Below, one piece after another: positions 22,005 through 23,393 of a stretch of DNA of 23,393 nt. Within the stretch, counting starts at the first letter, position 1. Each line of letters starts with the position of its first letter. The DNA is from Synura sp. LO234KE (lineage: Eukaryota > Sar > Synurophyceae > Synurales > Mallomonadaceae). Position numbers and translations under genes: made by a program. The notes below the pieces were generated by a model that saw only the letters and a program-made list of their open reading frames with translations, made no database searches and had not been told where the DNA came from. The stretch is from positions 1 through 23,393 of the forward strand of contig VKHC01000047.1 of the NCBI GenBank assembly GCA_015143735.1, in the 5' to 3' direction.

Positions 22005-22960
22005 ATGTCGAGAGCTCCCAACCAAGATAACTCCCAATCTTTATCAGGTGGTGACAACAGCGACCTCAGTCATGAGCACCGTGGCCGCCATACCCGGCGC
22101 CGCGATCAAGAAGCCTTGACCAGACGGAACTACTGAATACGCTACGACCCCCGCTCTTGAATCAATCGCCATGCCTCATCCAGAAGTTCTGAACGAGGTT
22201 CATCGTACGACCAACGTCGTTCTCGCGCCCGCCGCGAACACGATACGACCTCTGACCTCCGAACAACATAAGTCACAAGTCCCATATCCGCAGAGACCGT
22301 GATTAATCTTCTGACCAAAACGCGTACCGAGTTCGAGAGACTCTTCCTCACATACTTCCCCTAATAGGGATAGCAATAGCACTCATTGAAATCATAGCTA
22401 TTCCTCTAACTACCATTCCCAGTGCTCTTCCCATCGGGCTCCACAGCACAAATCTCGATAATCTCACTACAGTTCCGTTTTAACCAGTACCTGTCTCCAA
22501 TCGTCGTGCCCGGGATACTTCTCCTGAAAACCGCAATCTAAGTCCCCCCCCCAACAGCAAGTACTAGTCATTAGCCTACTGCTATAACGCTCCATGAGCG
22601 GCTTTGATCGACCTCACTACCGGTGTAGACTCCACGGCACTCTCCGTACCACCAGTCTTCAATTCACCATCCTGTTTGGGACCTTTTTTGAACACCCACC
22701 CACAACCCCTGGCGACTTCTGCTCTCGATACTACGATGTCTCACTAGGTCATCGCTTCCGTATTGACTGCACGATGTCGACAGAGTACAGTGCTTTCCTC
22801 ATGCGAATCTCGAGACCAAGAACTATCCGATTCAGTGAGGGCACCAACCTCAATCACGCGTCTACTTTGAAGGGCGGCCTCTGATTGAAGCACAATGTTT
22901 TAAAAACTCCCGCCCAGAACTAATCCGATTCTACAGGCAACGCATAGAGAGATTTCTCTG
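22005..22960 (+). pseudogene. Decayed Arg/Ser-rich gag-like reading frame
   Basis: An ATG at 22005 opens a basic Ser/Arg/Asp-rich frame interrupted by TGA (22134), TGA (22158) and TAA (22269). It remains in phase to TAA-TAG at 22362-22367. A Ser/Pro-rich stretch continues in a second frame (about 22403-22760), then a 96-codon stretch in a third (22594-22884). Sequence around 22890-22980 returns to the first phase with FYRQRIERFLWLQ. Long coding-like runs that hop between phases indicate an old gene broken by stops and indels. The basic low-complexity start followed by a more globular part suggests a retrotransposon gag, but no zinc knuckle is visible. Confidence 0.4.
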
Positions 22961-23393
22961 GCTACAGGATAGTGGTGACCTCCCTAAAATAAAAATATTT
23001 TCATGTTTTCCAGTCTAATGTTCTCGTTCACAAGTGCACTAGTGAAAGCTGCATTTATCTTTATGATAATTTTTATTGAACAACATCTGTGGCGTGCAAT
23101 AATGAATTATTACGTTTACGTCGTAATCGAGCTTATATTGTTTTTAAAATATCTGGAATATCAACTCCAATGTCTATTTCTCGCAACAAAAATTGATTTT
23201 TTAACATCCAATTTACAAAATTCTGAGAAGAAACGTCTCAGACCTGGATTTTTGAATGCGACAGGGAGAGAAAATCTGTTATGGCATGGGAAGCCATAGA
23301 GTGTTTTTACCTATCGGGCGGGCTTGGTATACTATAGTCTCCTATCTATATGGTACTGGTACCCACTACCCTATTACTGATCACCTGGCTTTG
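22961..23393. other. AT-rich end of window; nothing recognised
   Basis: A 98-codon ORF (23003-23299, ATG start) is hydrophobic near its N-terminus but has no motif I recognise and sits in AT-rich DNA, where such frames arise easily. Confidence 0.3.

Noticed and set aside
22005-22367. Stops explained by C-to-T decay, as in repeat-induced point mutation
   Set aside because: Every stop codon is one C-to-T change away from an Arg or Gln codon, so the pattern carries no information without an intact relative to compare.

Overview
This is a eukaryotic window with two convincing intron-containing genes at its left end (about 1-6250) and roughly 17 kb of gene-poor, transposon-littered sequence after them. 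The left end carries a very long minus-strand reading frame with IQ motifs, short introns (91, 102 and perhaps 353 nt) and a plus-strand ankyrin-like gene. The wording of the ankyrin-like repeats (PLH..., YPEAL..., D.G..P) and the small introns resemble stramenopile algae such as diatoms or their relatives. That assignment is an inference from style, not from a database match.

Layout: (1) 1-4500, minus strand: one large gene that runs off the left edge. It has a helical N-terminal exon, a low-complexity Ser/Pro/Ala exon, and a last exon open for 835 codons to the window edge with at least ten IQ calmodulin-binding-type motifs. (2) 4501-4779: a short divergent promoter. (3) 4780-6123, plus strand: a two-exon gene for a 413-residue ankyrin-like repeat protein, with a candidate poly(A) signal at 6241. 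(4) 6124-9730: intergenic DNA and a decayed gag-like retroelement leader (copy A, about 6838-7238), followed by broken coding-like fragments. (5) 9730-15387: mostly AT-rich DNA in which I recognise no complete gene. (6) 15388-15511: five copies of a CCAGCTATAG palindrome-type motif just upstream of a second, diverged copy (copy B, about 15536-15840) of the same gag-like leader. (7) 15841-19255: no firm gene; one weak three-exon candidate at 17788-18123. (8) 19256-20650: decayed coding-like sequence containing a perfect 290-bp tandem duplication. (9) 22005-22960: another decayed, Arg/Ser-rich gag-like reading frame with stops and frameshifts.

The two left-hand genes share a 279-bp divergent promoter, so they may be co-regulated. 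The IQ protein would be expected to bind calmodulin- or centrin-like partners, and the ankyrin-like protein to mediate protein contacts. Nothing in the sequence links them to one pathway. I found no rRNA, tRNA, CRISPR array or prokaryotic operon. I see no clearly new biological system. The items most worth following up are the unusual ARM-like/IQ fusion and the CCAGCTATAG hairpin cluster.
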